Source: an uncultured bacterium | GTDB lineage: Bacteria > Actinomycetota > Coriobacteriia > Coriobacteriales > Coriobacteriaceae | Assembly (NCBI GenBank): GCA_905215525.1 | Contig: CAJMQJ010000006.1 | Span: 1-64,000 of the forward strand | Direction of reading: 5' to 3' | DNA length: 64,000 nt | In this document: positions 25,740 to 33,547 of the stretch, piece after piece | How positions within the stretch are numbered: position 1 is the stretch's first letter | Layout of the letters: each line of letters starts with the position of its first letter | Translations under genes and position numbers: made by a program | Notes under the pieces: generated by a model | What the model saw: only the letters and a program-made list of their open reading frames with translations | The model's database searches: none | What the model was told of the DNA's origin: nothing

Positions 25740-26666
25740 CTATGCCGGCTGACGGTCGAGGCACGCGTCCCACATTTGGTCGCGCTCCTCTTGGCTAATG
25801 CCCTTGAGTGTCTTGTCGATGAGCTTAAGCAGTTTGTCCGAGCCCTTGCGGCAACCGACATTTGCCGTGACCTCCTGCTTAAAGCCCTCGCCCTCGGCAA
25901 AGTGGATGGGGACGATACCGGGATTTTGGGCCATATAGCCCTTTTCGTTCTCCGTGTTGTAGGTCACGGCGTCGCACGTGCCCTGCAGCAGATTCGAGAA
26001 CACCGTGGGGACCGAATCGACCGGGTTCTTGTGCACAACGCCCGGAATCTCGTCGATGACGGTATCGAGCATGGTGTCCTTTTGGCCAAGCACCGTGGCA
26101 CCGCTGAAGTCGCTGAGCTTGGTCGCGTTTTGGTAGGGCGAGCCCTCTTTTACGAACAGGCCAAAGTAGCCGATAAAGTACGGGTCGGAAAAACCGACGG
26201 ACTCCTCGCGCTCGGGCGTGGCGCTCATGCCGGCGATGATGAGGTCAATCTGGCCGTTGTTGAGCGAGTCGATAAGGCCCGAGAAGCTCTGCTTGACGGC
26301 AACGGGCTCGCCGCCGAGAGCCTTGCAGACGATCTTGGCGATCTGCACGTCGTAGCCATCGGCATAGGCGCCCTGCACGTTGTCGATGGGGATCGTGAAC
26401 TCGCTGGCCTCGGAAACCTGCCAGTTGTACGGGGCGTAGGCCGCCTCCATGCCGATGCGGATCTTATCCTTGCCGATAACGGAATCGGACAGGTCATCGC
26501 GACCGCCGCCCGTCGTGGGCTGAACTACTTCCAGCGTGGAGGGACGCTGGCAGCCGGCAAGTGCGCCGGCGACGACAGAAGCGCTCGCAGCGAGAGCGCT
26601 ACCCAAAAAGATGCGACGGCTGCATACCGGCTGTGGATGCGCGTCGCGCTGTTGTCGAGATTGCAT
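25740..26666 (-). CDS. Amino-acid ABC transporter substrate-binding lipoprotein
   Basis: Periplasmic-type binding protein (SBP_bac_3), 308 residues, expected on the outer face of the membrane. The N-terminus carries SRRIFLGSALAAS, a twin-arginine-like motif at residues 16-21, then a lipobox ending at Cys39 (GALAGC). The mature part has EAAYAPYNW, VGFSDPYFIG and GTCDAVTYN, typical of polar amino-acid binders; the ligand is not determinable. The ATG at 26666 has GGGAAGG 6 nt upstream; starts further up at 26807 would bury the signal. First gene of binding protein - permease - ATPase - peptidase. Confidence 0.92.
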   Translation of the reverse strand: MQSRQQRDAHPQPVCSRRIFLGSALAASASVVAGALAGCQRPSTLEVVQPTTGGGRDDLSDSVIGKDKIRIGMEAAYAPYNWQVSEASEFTIPIDNVQGAYADGYDVQIAKIVCKALGGEPVAVKQSFSGLIDSLNNGQIDLIIAGMSATPEREESVGFSDPYFIGYFGLFVKEGSPYQNATKLSDFSGATVLGQKDTMLDTVIDEIPGVVHKNPVDSVPTVFSNLLQGTCDAVTYNTENEKGYMAQNPGIVPIHFAEGEGFKQEVTANVGCRKGSDKLLKLIDKTLKGISQEERDQMWDACLDRQPA

Positions 26667-26799
26667 CTGGTGCCTTCCCAATTTCGTTTTGCTGACAATA
26701 AGACAGGATATACGCCCGCAACCAGCAGCGCGGCATGTGCGCGAAAAATTAATAGACACACGAGGACGATTGGCGCAAAGCAGCCTGCCCCATGTACCA

Positions 26800-26920
26800 C
26801 TTGGCATGAAAAAGGCAAGGCATAGACCTTCTGGTCATGCCTTGCCTTTTGAATGACAAATTGTCGCTCTGGGTGGCGCGCAGCGTCGACCGGTCCGTCG
26901 TTCGTTAGAACGGCGGAACC
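26800..26920 (-). repeat. Structured 3'-end repeat element, copy C (truncated)
   Basis: Third copy, directly after the stop codon of the aldose-epimerase gene. The first hairpin (GAACGGCGGA / TCCGTCGTTC with one G-T pair) and inner terminator hairpin are present, but the distal arm of the outer helix is replaced by unrelated sequence at about 26790-26800. Confidence 0.65.
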
Positions 26921-26921
26921 T

Positions 26922-27815
26922 CTAGAGCAGGGTGACGCTAAAGGAACGGATGTCGGTAGCGCCCGGTGCCAACGTGATGGTGTTGACCTTGTGCTCAAAG
27001 ACATCGTCCTCGGTGTCCATGGTGGTGTGGCCGGTCCAGGGCTCGAGCGCCACAAACGGGGCGTCGTTGGCGGCAGACCACACGCCGATGTACTTAAAGC
27101 CCTCAAAGTCGATCTTGACGCCGTGGCCCGACTTGCGGCCGCGCAGCGTGAGCGTGGAACCCGGGACATCGGTGAACATGATGGCATCGTTATCGAAGCT
27201 GCGGTGCGTGATGGGCAGCACGTCCGAGTTATCGGGAGCCTTGTAGCTGCCCTCGAACGTCATAAGACCGTCGGGCGTGATGATGGGGGCCTCGTTAGTC
27301 CAAGCCTCGGTAAACGCCAGCTCGTAATCCTCGAACGCCTCGTCTTCGGCACCGGGGGCGGGCACGTTGAATGCAGGATGACCGCCCACCGAGAACGGCA
27401 GGGCCACGTCGCCGGTGTTGGTGACGGCAAAGGTCTGCGTGAGCGTGGCGTCGCCGGTCAGGGCATAGGTCATGTTGAGCTTAAAGTGGAACGGGAACGC
27501 CTTGAGCGACTCGGGCGTGTCGGTGATCTCGTAGGTGACGGACGAGCCGTCCTCGGAGACCTCGACCAGCTTATGCTCGGCGATGCGCGCGAGGCCGTGG
27601 CGCGGCATCTCGCAGGTGCCAGCCGCAGACGTCGCCGTGTTGTTGCGCAGTGAGCCCACGATGGGGAACAGAATGGGCGCGTGCTTGCCCCAAAAGGCCG
27701 GGTCGCCCTGCCACAGATACTCGTTGCCGTTGAGGGCAAGGCTCGTGAGCTGGGCACCCATGGAATCGATGGCCGCGGTGAGGCCGCCGCGCTTGATGGT
27801 GGTGACGGTGGACAT
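26922..27815 (-). CDS. Aldose 1-epimerase family protein (LacX-like)
   Basis: Galactose-mutarotase-like beta-sandwich protein, 297 residues, cytosolic. Conserved points are MPRHGLAR (sugar-site His), SVGGHPAFNVP (catalytic His) and FVALEPWTGH (catalytic Glu). It should interconvert anomers of an aldose, but members of the LacX group often act on unknown sugars. The ATG at 27815 has TGGAGGAAG upstream. No sugar operon is adjacent; the amino-acid importer follows. Confidence 0.88.
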   Translation of the reverse strand: MSTVTTIKRGGLTAAIDSMGAQLTSLALNGNEYLWQGDPAFWGKHAPILFPIVGSLRNNTATSAAGTCEMPRHGLARIAEHKLVEVSEDGSSVTYEITDTPESLKAFPFHFKLNMTYALTGDATLTQTFAVTNTGDVALPFSVGGHPAFNVPAPGAEDEAFEDYELAFTEAWTNEAPIITPDGLMTFEGSYKAPDNSDVLPITHRSFDNDAIMFTDVPGSTLTLRGRKSGHGVKIDFEGFKYIGVWSAANDAPFVALEPWTGHTTMDTEDDVFEHKVNTITLAPGATDIRSFSVTLL

Positions 27816-27894
27816 GCTACTTCCTCCAAAAGTAAACAACAGTGTCGAGGGCTATTGTCCCACTCTTGGCGGCGGGGTTGAGCGACAGGTGCAG

Positions 27895-28764
27895 TTATTG
27901 AGCAATAGCGTAAAGGTCAAACCCGCCCTGCGGCGTGCTATCGACCGTATCGGGCGCCTGTGAATTAAAACTCACCGGAACCATGCGCTTTGAGGCACGG
28001 TAACACGTGCCGTCGGTGGCGACGGGCGGCTCATCGACCGTGAGCTCGTAGTCGCCGGGCTTGAGCTCGATGCCGTCACCTTCGGAATTGACGTATTGGT
28101 ACTCGTCGATCGCTTGCCCCTTGAGCGTGCGACCCACGATATGGACGAGCATCTGGCTGTCGCCGCGCGCGGTGTCCCACGTCGCGCCGTCCTTGACCTC
28201 GACCGATACATGCACCGAGCGCGTGCGGCTGAGCGATTGCTCGACAGACATCTCGACCTTGGCGGCGTCTTTGCGCTGTTGTTCAACATGGCTCCAGACG
28301 TTTCCAATTACCGAGCATGCGATAACGCCGGCCATAAAGGCGATAAGGATGGGGCCAAGCGGAGAGCGACGTCCCGCATCTTCCTCGCGAGCCAGATCGG
28401 GGCGATGCGTGGGCGCAGGCGCCTGGGCACCCTGCGAGGGCACGTCGAGAATGCTGAAGGATGCCGTGCTGTCGGGATCGATAGTGTGACGCGGCTGCGG
28501 GGTCTTTGCCGGCGAGATGGACATGTCGGCTGGCTCACCCAGTGTGGCCGTGGCATCGGCCTTTGCCTCGTCGGCCTCAGCCTGGGCCCAAGCCTGTTCA
28601 AAGGTTAGGGGTTCGGCGGCATCGGAGGCGGCTTCAGGCTCGACACCGGCATCATTGCCGGACTCGTCCTCGTCGCTCGACACGTCACACGGCGCGGGCT
28701 CGTCCCACTCTTCGTCCGGAGCCTCGCCCTCGCTATACCACCATTCAAAGTTATCGATATCCAT
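27895..28764 (-). CDS. Hypothetical single-pass membrane protein with acidic cytosolic domain
   Basis: No family recognised. 289 residues: an acidic, Glu/Asp/Ala-rich and probably disordered N-terminal part (1-130), one membrane segment at about 137-155 (GPILIAFMAGVIACSVIGNV), and an outside domain of about 130 residues with a regular beta pattern (SVHVSVEVKDGATW, LVHIVGRTLKG, DGIELKPGDYELTVDEPP). Orientation is N-inside by charge. The start ATG at 28764 has GGGGCG upstream. It has no operon partner; the neighbouring genes point to no role. Confidence 0.6.
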   Translation of the reverse strand: MDIDNFEWWYSEGEAPDEEWDEPAPCDVSSDEDESGNDAGVEPEAASDAAEPLTFEQAWAQAEADEAKADATATLGEPADMSISPAKTPQPRHTIDPDSTASFSILDVPSQGAQAPAPTHRPDLAREEDAGRRSPLGPILIAFMAGVIACSVIGNVWSHVEQQRKDAAKVEMSVEQSLSRTRSVHVSVEVKDGATWDTARGDSQMLVHIVGRTLKGQAIDEYQYVNSEGDGIELKPGDYELTVDEPPVATDGTCYRASKRMVPVSFNSQAPDTVDSTPQGGFDLYAIAQ

Positions 28765-28839
28765 ACGGGGCGCCCCTTAAGCCTCGCAAATAAACACTTG
28801 CTAGCCTTATACCCCCAGATGGCACGCCCGCTCGCACGG

Positions 28840-28872
28840 AATGTGACAAAGGGGCTGTCCCTTTGTCACATT
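28840..28872. repeat. REP-like palindrome, copy 2
   Basis: Arms AATGTGACAAAGGG / CCCTTTGTCACATT around a 5-nt centre, 7 nt after the stop codon of the DUF4143 ATPase gene. Confidence 0.75.
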
Positions 28873-28878
28873 TTGCGT

Positions 28879-30195
28879 TTAGCCGTGGGCGATCTTGTTT
28901 CTCAGCAAGAAATCGGCCGCCCCTACGATTCTGATGCCGTCGATGTCTGTTGGATGCTCACCATCCCTGACAATCAAGATCTTCTCGTACGAATCAGGGA
29001 TTTTTCCTAGCGTGCTTAGCTTGAGCGGTCGCAGTTCGCGTTCTCTCGTCGCCTCGGCGTCGATCCGTTCGGTAACCTGGATATATTTGCGGTCCGATCC
29101 CTCGCCGATTGCGACAAAGTCGATTTCCCCCGCGCGCAGATGGCCGCAAAACACTTCGTACCCTTCAAAGACAAGCTGGTTGTAGATAACGTTCTCGAGC
29201 ATCCTTCCGCTATCGCTACCTCTATATCCGTCAAGATAGCTGCGGATTCCCGTATCGGCTATGTAATATTTACCGCCTGTCTTAAGAAGCTCCCGCCCCT
29301 TGATGTCATACCTTTTTACTTTGGTAAACAGGTACGTCTCTTCCAGAGCGCCAATATATGCCGACACCGTCGATGCATTGGTCTTACCGCCCGCCGATTC
29401 GTTGAGCGTCCCTACGATTTTATTGACCGAGGTTTGATTGGAGATGTTGTCTGCCAGGTACGCACAGAGCCGCTCGAGAACATCGCGCTTAGTGATAGCC
29501 CCGCGACCCCTACGCGTCGCGCGCAATAAGATATCGCGCGCGACGATTGTCTGGTAAAGGCTACGAATATAGTCGCGACACAGCTCACGCCTCGGCTCAT
29601 CATGAGCCAGAAACGGCATGCCGCCGTAGGTTATGTACTGCTCAAGCACGGTATTTGAATTAAGGCGATTGCCCGTCTTGGAAACGAGCTCAACCCGCTC
29701 ACCGAGCCCTTCGGCGACGACCGCATCAATCGAGCGAAAATCAAGATACTCGCCAAACGTGAGGGGCTGCATCTTGACCTCGATATATCTACCCGAGATA
29801 AGCGTTGCAAGCTCGCTCGATAGCATAAAGGCATTGGAGCCCGTGACATAGATGTCGCACGGCAAATCCACTCGGAGCGAGTTGACCGCCTTTTCCCAAC
29901 CCTCGACATTCTGGAGCTCGTCAAAGAACAGATAGGGGCGATCGACACCGTCAACGCGCTCCCGAACCATGCGATAAAACGTCAGATAATCTGTAACCCC
30001 CGCGTACTCTAGAGATTCCATCTTAAAGGTCAGCAAACGCTCTGCCGGCACCCCCTGCTGCGCCAGGTGCTCCCTCATCATGTCCAATAACGTGGATTTG
30101 CCGCAACGGCGTATACCCGTCACGATTTTGATGAGGTCGGTATCCTGAAAAGCAATGAGTCGATCAAGATAGCGGCTTCGGCGAACGATGTTCAT
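28879..30195 (-). CDS. AAA+ ATPase with DUF4143 domain
   Basis: Cytosolic P-loop protein of 438 residues. The N-terminal AAA domain has Walker A TGIRRCGKST (about 27-36) and Walker B YLFFDELQNV (about 88-97), with VTGSNAFMLS as sensor region; the C-terminal half is the DUF4143 domain with KTGGKYYIADTGIRSYLDG and a nuclease-like core (VFCGHLRAGEIDFVAI) that resembles PD-(D/E)XK folds. These proteins are widespread as many-copy accessory genes; their role is not known. AGGGAGA upstream supports the ATG at 30195. Two related palindromes lie just upstream. GC content looks lower than in neighbours, hinting at transfer. Confidence 0.85.
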   Translation of the reverse strand: MNIVRRSRYLDRLIAFQDTDLIKIVTGIRRCGKSTLLDMMREHLAQQGVPAERLLTFKMESLEYAGVTDYLTFYRMVRERVDGVDRPYLFFDELQNVEGWEKAVNSLRVDLPCDIYVTGSNAFMLSSELATLISGRYIEVKMQPLTFGEYLDFRSIDAVVAEGLGERVELVSKTGNRLNSNTVLEQYITYGGMPFLAHDEPRRELCRDYIRSLYQTIVARDILLRATRRGRGAITKRDVLERLCAYLADNISNQTSVNKIVGTLNESAGGKTNASTVSAYIGALEETYLFTKVKRYDIKGRELLKTGGKYYIADTGIRSYLDGYRGSDSGRMLENVIYNQLVFEGYEVFCGHLRAGEIDFVAIGEGSDRKYIQVTERIDAEATRERELRPLKLSTLGKIPDSYEKILIVRDGEHPTDIDGIRIVGAADFLLRNKIAHG

Positions 30196-30228
30196 AGAGT
30201 CTCCCTAGCGCCCGTCCAGACATGAAAA

Positions 30229-30261
30229 CTTATAAACTTGCATTATTTGCAAGTTTATAAG
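30229..30261. repeat. AACTTGCA palindrome 1 upstream of DUF4143 ATPase
   Basis: Perfect 14-bp arms CTTATAAACTTGCA / TGCAAGTTTATAAG around 5 nt. Very similar to palindrome 2 just downstream (30269-30301). Confidence 0.75.
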
Positions 30262-30268
30262 ATGCCAC

Positions 30269-30301
30269 CTTAGAAACTTGCAGATTTTGCAAGTTTCTAA
30301 G
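30269..30301. repeat. AACTTGCA palindrome 2 upstream of DUF4143 ATPase
   Basis: Perfect 14-bp arms CTTAGAAACTTGCA / TGCAAGTTTCTAAG around 5 nt. It differs from palindrome 1 at one paired position in the stem (T-A to G-C), so pairing is kept. Confidence 0.75.
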
Positions 30302-30312
30302 AAATGGGCGTG

Positions 30313-30345
30313 GATGTGACAAAGGGACTGTCCCCTTGTCACATC
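30313..30345. repeat. REP-like palindrome, copy 3
   Basis: Arms GATGTGACAAAGGG / CCCTTGTCACATC with one missing base in one arm. The MerR gene ends inside it: the last codon ATG and stop TGA are part of the repeat. Confidence 0.7.
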
Positions 30346-31208
30346 TGAAGGGCGACGGGGATTTGGATGCAGCAGAAGTCCTCTTGGTGGGACTCGTCGT
30401 AGCTCGTGGTATCGAGGTAGCAAAAGTCGAAAGCGTTGCCAACGGGCTGGAGCGCGTGCTTGTCCATGCAGGCCACGACGGCGCGGATGCCCTCGGGTTC
30501 GTACGGCATGCCCCAGCGGCTCATGCACAGGTATGTGCCCTCGGGCAGCACTTCTATGCCGATCTCTGCCAGCTCGGCAGCGTCGCTCGGCAGCAGTTCC
30601 TCGACACCGCGCGGTAGCACGGCAAAGGAGCCGGCGCCGGCAATGGGGTCGTCGGAATGCAGTGCCTCGCGACGCAGCATGGCGCCCCAACCGCGCATGG
30701 GACGCGTGCCCGTCAGCGCACGCATGCGCAGAATCGCGCGCATGAGCGTGGGGTGCAGCATCGAGCGGCCGCGCTCGATATCGGCCGGGAACTCCTCAAA
30801 GACCACGTAGCGGCGCTCAAACTGTTTGAGCTCCGGCTTGCCCTCGCGCTCGCGCCAGTAAACCGCCTCGTCGTAAAAGCTCAGACGCTCCTGCACACTC
30901 GCGCGCTCGGCTTTGAGCCCGGCGATCTGTTCATCGAGCGCCTGCACCCGCGAGCGCAGGTGATCGGTCATCTCGCCAATGTCGAACGTCGAGGTCAGGC
31001 GGTCGACCTCGTCGAGCTCGAGCCCCAGGTCGCGCAACATGCAGATCAGGCGCATGAGCGGGATCTGCGTGGGCGAATAGAAACGGTAGCCTTTTTCGTT
31101 GACCACGGCGGGCTTAAACAGGCCGATCTTGTCGTAGTAGATGAGCGTTTGGCGCGAAACATTAAACAAGCTCGCCATCTCGCTAATCGCATACATGCCC
31201 GTCTGCAT
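30339..31208 (-). CDS. MerR family transcriptional regulator with effector-binding domain
   Basis: Regulator of 289 residues. N-terminal MerR winged helix (YAISEMASLFNVSRQTLIYYDKIGLFKP, residues 5-32), a coiled-coil dimerisation helix (about 80-115, DHLRSRVQALDEQIAGLKAERASV) and a C-terminal GyrI-like domain (about 130-289) of the type that binds small hydrophobic or multidrug ligands. Start ATG at 31208 has GGGAGG 4 nt upstream. It lies 92 bp downstream of ubiX on the same strand and might belong to the decarboxylase locus, but this is weak evidence. Confidence 0.85.
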   Translation of the reverse strand: MQTGMYAISEMASLFNVSRQTLIYYDKIGLFKPAVVNEKGYRFYSPTQIPLMRLICMLRDLGLELDEVDRLTSTFDIGEMTDHLRSRVQALDEQIAGLKAERASVQERLSFYDEAVYWREREGKPELKQFERRYVVFEEFPADIERGRSMLHPTLMRAILRMRALTGTRPMRGWGAMLRREALHSDDPIAGAGSFAVLPRGVEELLPSDAAELAEIGIEVLPEGTYLCMSRWGMPYEPEGIRAVVACMDKHALQPVGNAFDFCYLDTTSYDESHQEDFCCIQIPVALQM

Positions 31209-31300
31209 AAGTCCTCCCGACACATCCTTTTAGCGCACAAAGCCCGCCGCCCACAGGGGCAGCGGGCTCAAACACTTCTCGTATCCTACCCTAAAAGCGC

Positions 31301-31879
31301 CTATGACCAGCGCTTATAGTTTGCGCATGACACGCCGACGGCCTCGAGCGCCTTGGCGGCGATGTGATGCACCGCGTCATCGAGCGTGGCGGGGCCGTTG
31401 TAAAACGTGAGCATGGGCGGCATGAGCATGACGCCCGGTACGCGCGCCAGGCGCGCCATGTTATCGACGTGAATGGCGCTGAAGGGCGTCTCGCGCACCA
31501 TGAGCACCAGGCGGCGCTGCTCTTTCATCTGCACGTCGGCCGCACGCAGCAACAGGTTTTCGCTGTAGCCGCTCGCGATGCCGGCGAGCGTCTTCATGGA
31601 GCAGGGCGCCACGATCATGCCGTCGACCGGATAGGTACCGCTTGCGATGGGGGCGCCGATATTTTTGTTGTCGTAGACCACATCGGCATGCGTGGCAAAC
31701 TCGTCGAGCGTCATGCCGAGCTCCTGCTCGATGGTGATCTCTCCCCCGCGCGTGACGACAAGCGCCGACTCGGCACCTGCCTGGCGCAGGCATTTGAGGC
31801 ACTCAAGACCCAGCGCGGCACCGCTGGCGCCAGACACGCCAACGACAATGCGGCGGGGACGGACAGAAGACTCAGGCAT
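31301..31879 (-). CDS. ubiX: Flavin prenyltransferase UbiX
   Basis: Makes prenylated FMN from reduced FMN and a dimethylallyl phosphate donor, 192 residues, a flavodoxin-like dodecamer former. VVGVSGASGAALGL is the phosphate-binding loop for FMN; APCSMKTLAGIASGYSENLLLRA is the conserved active-site helix; LVLMVRETPFSAIHVDNM and VMLMPPMLTFYN complete the site. No ubiquinone pathway is visible, so its role is to supply prFMN to the UbiD encoded 37 nt upstream. Confidence 0.95.
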   Translation of the reverse strand: MPESSVRPRRIVVGVSGASGAALGLECLKCLRQAGAESALVVTRGGEITIEQELGMTLDEFATHADVVYDNKNIGAPIASGTYPVDGMIVAPCSMKTLAGIASGYSENLLLRAADVQMKEQRRLVLMVRETPFSAIHVDNMARLARVPGVMLMPPMLTFYNGPATLDDAVHHIAAKALEAVGVSCANYKRWS

Positions 31880-31916
31880 GACAACTCCTCACTTTGTTAC
31901 TCGGCAGGGCGACTTA

Positions 31917-33404
31917 CTAGAAGGCGAGCTCTGCGGCCCACTTGTCCTGGTCGATCTCCATGAACTGCGAGCGAATGAAATTCTTCTTGAGGTCGAACGG
32001 AACCGTGCAGTCGAAGATGGCCTTGCAGGCGATGCCGTGCTCGCGAATCGTGGGGTCGAACGCAGGGTCGTTGGACGGGTCGAGCACGTGGCAGTGGCAG
32101 CCGGGGATGGTGATGAGGTCGACGTCGGCCTGGAAGCGCGTGGTCATGGCCCACATCACGTCGCTCATATCAAAGATGTCGACATCCTCGTCAACCAAGA
32201 TCACATGCTTGAGCTCGGAGAATGCCGAGAAGGCGAGCATGGCGGCGTTGCGCTGACGGCCCTCGTCATTTTTGCTCGACTTCTTGAACTGCATGATGGC
32301 AACGAACTTGCCGCCGCCGCAGGGGGCGGCGTGAACGTTGAGCAGGCGGCCCGGGATAGCGGTCTCGACCATCTTGTAGATGGAAGCCTCGGTGGGGATG
32401 CCCGCCATGGAAACGTGCTCGTGCGAAGGACCGATGCAGCTCTCCATGATGGGATTGACGCGCGTGGTGACGGCGGTGATCTTGATCACCGGGCAGACCT
32501 TGGCGCCGCCGGTGTAGCCGGGGAACTCGGGCATGGCGTAGCCGTGGCCGTTGACATCCTCGTTGATGGTCTCGTCGTGCATGAGATAGCCCTCGAGCAC
32601 GTACTCGGCATTGGCAATGCACTTCTGCGGAACGGTGACGCAGTCGGCAAGCTCGACGGCGTGGCCGCGCAGGGCGCCGGCGATCTGCAGCTCGTTGAAG
32701 CCGAGCGGCGTGGTGGGAGCCTCGAAGCCGCAGCACATGTACACGGCGGGGTCCAGGCCGATGGAGATGGAGATGGGCATGTCCTCGCCGCGCTGGCAGT
32801 ACTCGTCAAAGAACGCGCCAAGGTGACGGCTGCCGGGGGTGATCCACATGGCGAGCTTGTCCTTGTCGACGCAGGAGAAGCGGTGGATGGTCACGTCGGA
32901 CTGGGAGCCGTCGGGGCTCGTGCCATAGGCGAGGCCCATGGTGATGTAGGGGCCGCCGTCGACGGGCGTGTTGGTGGGAGCGGGGACGATCTTGCGCAGG
33001 TCAAAGCCCTCGTCGGTCGCCTTGTACACGACCTCCTGGCAGTCGACGTGCGCACCCTCGGCGATCTGCTCTGGCGCGATCAGGTTCTCGAAGCGCTTGC
33101 CGATTTCGAGGCCCAGGTGCTCCTCGTCCAGGTCGAGCAGGGCGGCAACGCGCTTGCGGCTGGCAAGCATGCCGATGCAGACCTTGGCATCGTCAAAGCC
33201 CTTGACGTTGTTGAAGACCATCGCCGGGCCCTCTTTGGTCGGGCGCATAACGGTGCCGCCGGCACCGACGTGACGATAGACACCCGAGACCTCGGCGTCC
33301 GGGTCGACCTGAGTGTCGGTCTCGAGCAGCTGGCCCGGCATCTCGCGCAAAAAGTCGAGCGCGGAGCGCAGGTCGTGAATCTGGGAAGCATCGGTAGTGG
33401 ACAT
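31917..33404 (-). CDS. UbiD family decarboxylase (prenyl-FMN dependent)
   Basis: Reversible decarboxylase of 495 residues, length close to gallate and hydroxybenzoate decarboxylases of the LpdC type. The family core includes DGGPYITMGL, TIHRFSCVDKDKLAMWI, a long middle part with ADCVTVPQKCIANAEYVLEGYL and PCGGGKFVAIMQFKK, and the C-terminal ADVDLITIPGCHCHVLDPS. Substrate is probably an aromatic or unsaturated carboxylic acid, inferred from family and from the co-encoded anion transporter, not from specific residues. The ATG at 33404 has AAAGGAG 6 nt upstream. The reading frame stays open far upstream through the transporter gene, but that is chance. Confidence 0.93.
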   Translation of the reverse strand: MSTTDASQIHDLRSALDFLREMPGQLLETDTQVDPDAEVSGVYRHVGAGGTVMRPTKEGPAMVFNNVKGFDDAKVCIGMLASRKRVAALLDLDEEHLGLEIGKRFENLIAPEQIAEGAHVDCQEVVYKATDEGFDLRKIVPAPTNTPVDGGPYITMGLAYGTSPDGSQSDVTIHRFSCVDKDKLAMWITPGSRHLGAFFDEYCQRGEDMPISISIGLDPAVYMCCGFEAPTTPLGFNELQIAGALRGHAVELADCVTVPQKCIANAEYVLEGYLMHDETINEDVNGHGYAMPEFPGYTGGAKVCPVIKITAVTTRVNPIMESCIGPSHEHVSMAGIPTEASIYKMVETAIPGRLLNVHAAPCGGGKFVAIMQFKKSSKNDEGRQRNAAMLAFSAFSELKHVILVDEDVDIFDMSDVMWAMTTRFQADVDLITIPGCHCHVLDPSNDPAFDPTIREHGIACKAIFDCTVPFDLKKNFIRSQFMEIDQDKWAAELAF

Positions 33405-33547
33405 AGCGTGCTCCTTTCGGGAGAGTGCCCGGCGACGGGAGTGCCGCCGGGCTGGGTAACGTAGTGGGGCCGCAGCGCTTATAGATGGAGCGCTTGGCAA
33501 CTCGCGGTTCAAGCACTCGGCTGTTTGCAGCCCAAGTGCTCGACCGC

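Noticed and set aside
28200..30400. CRISPR array because of repeated palindromes around the DUF4143 gene
   Set aside because: Repeats are not evenly spaced and have no unique spacers between identical units; no cas genes.
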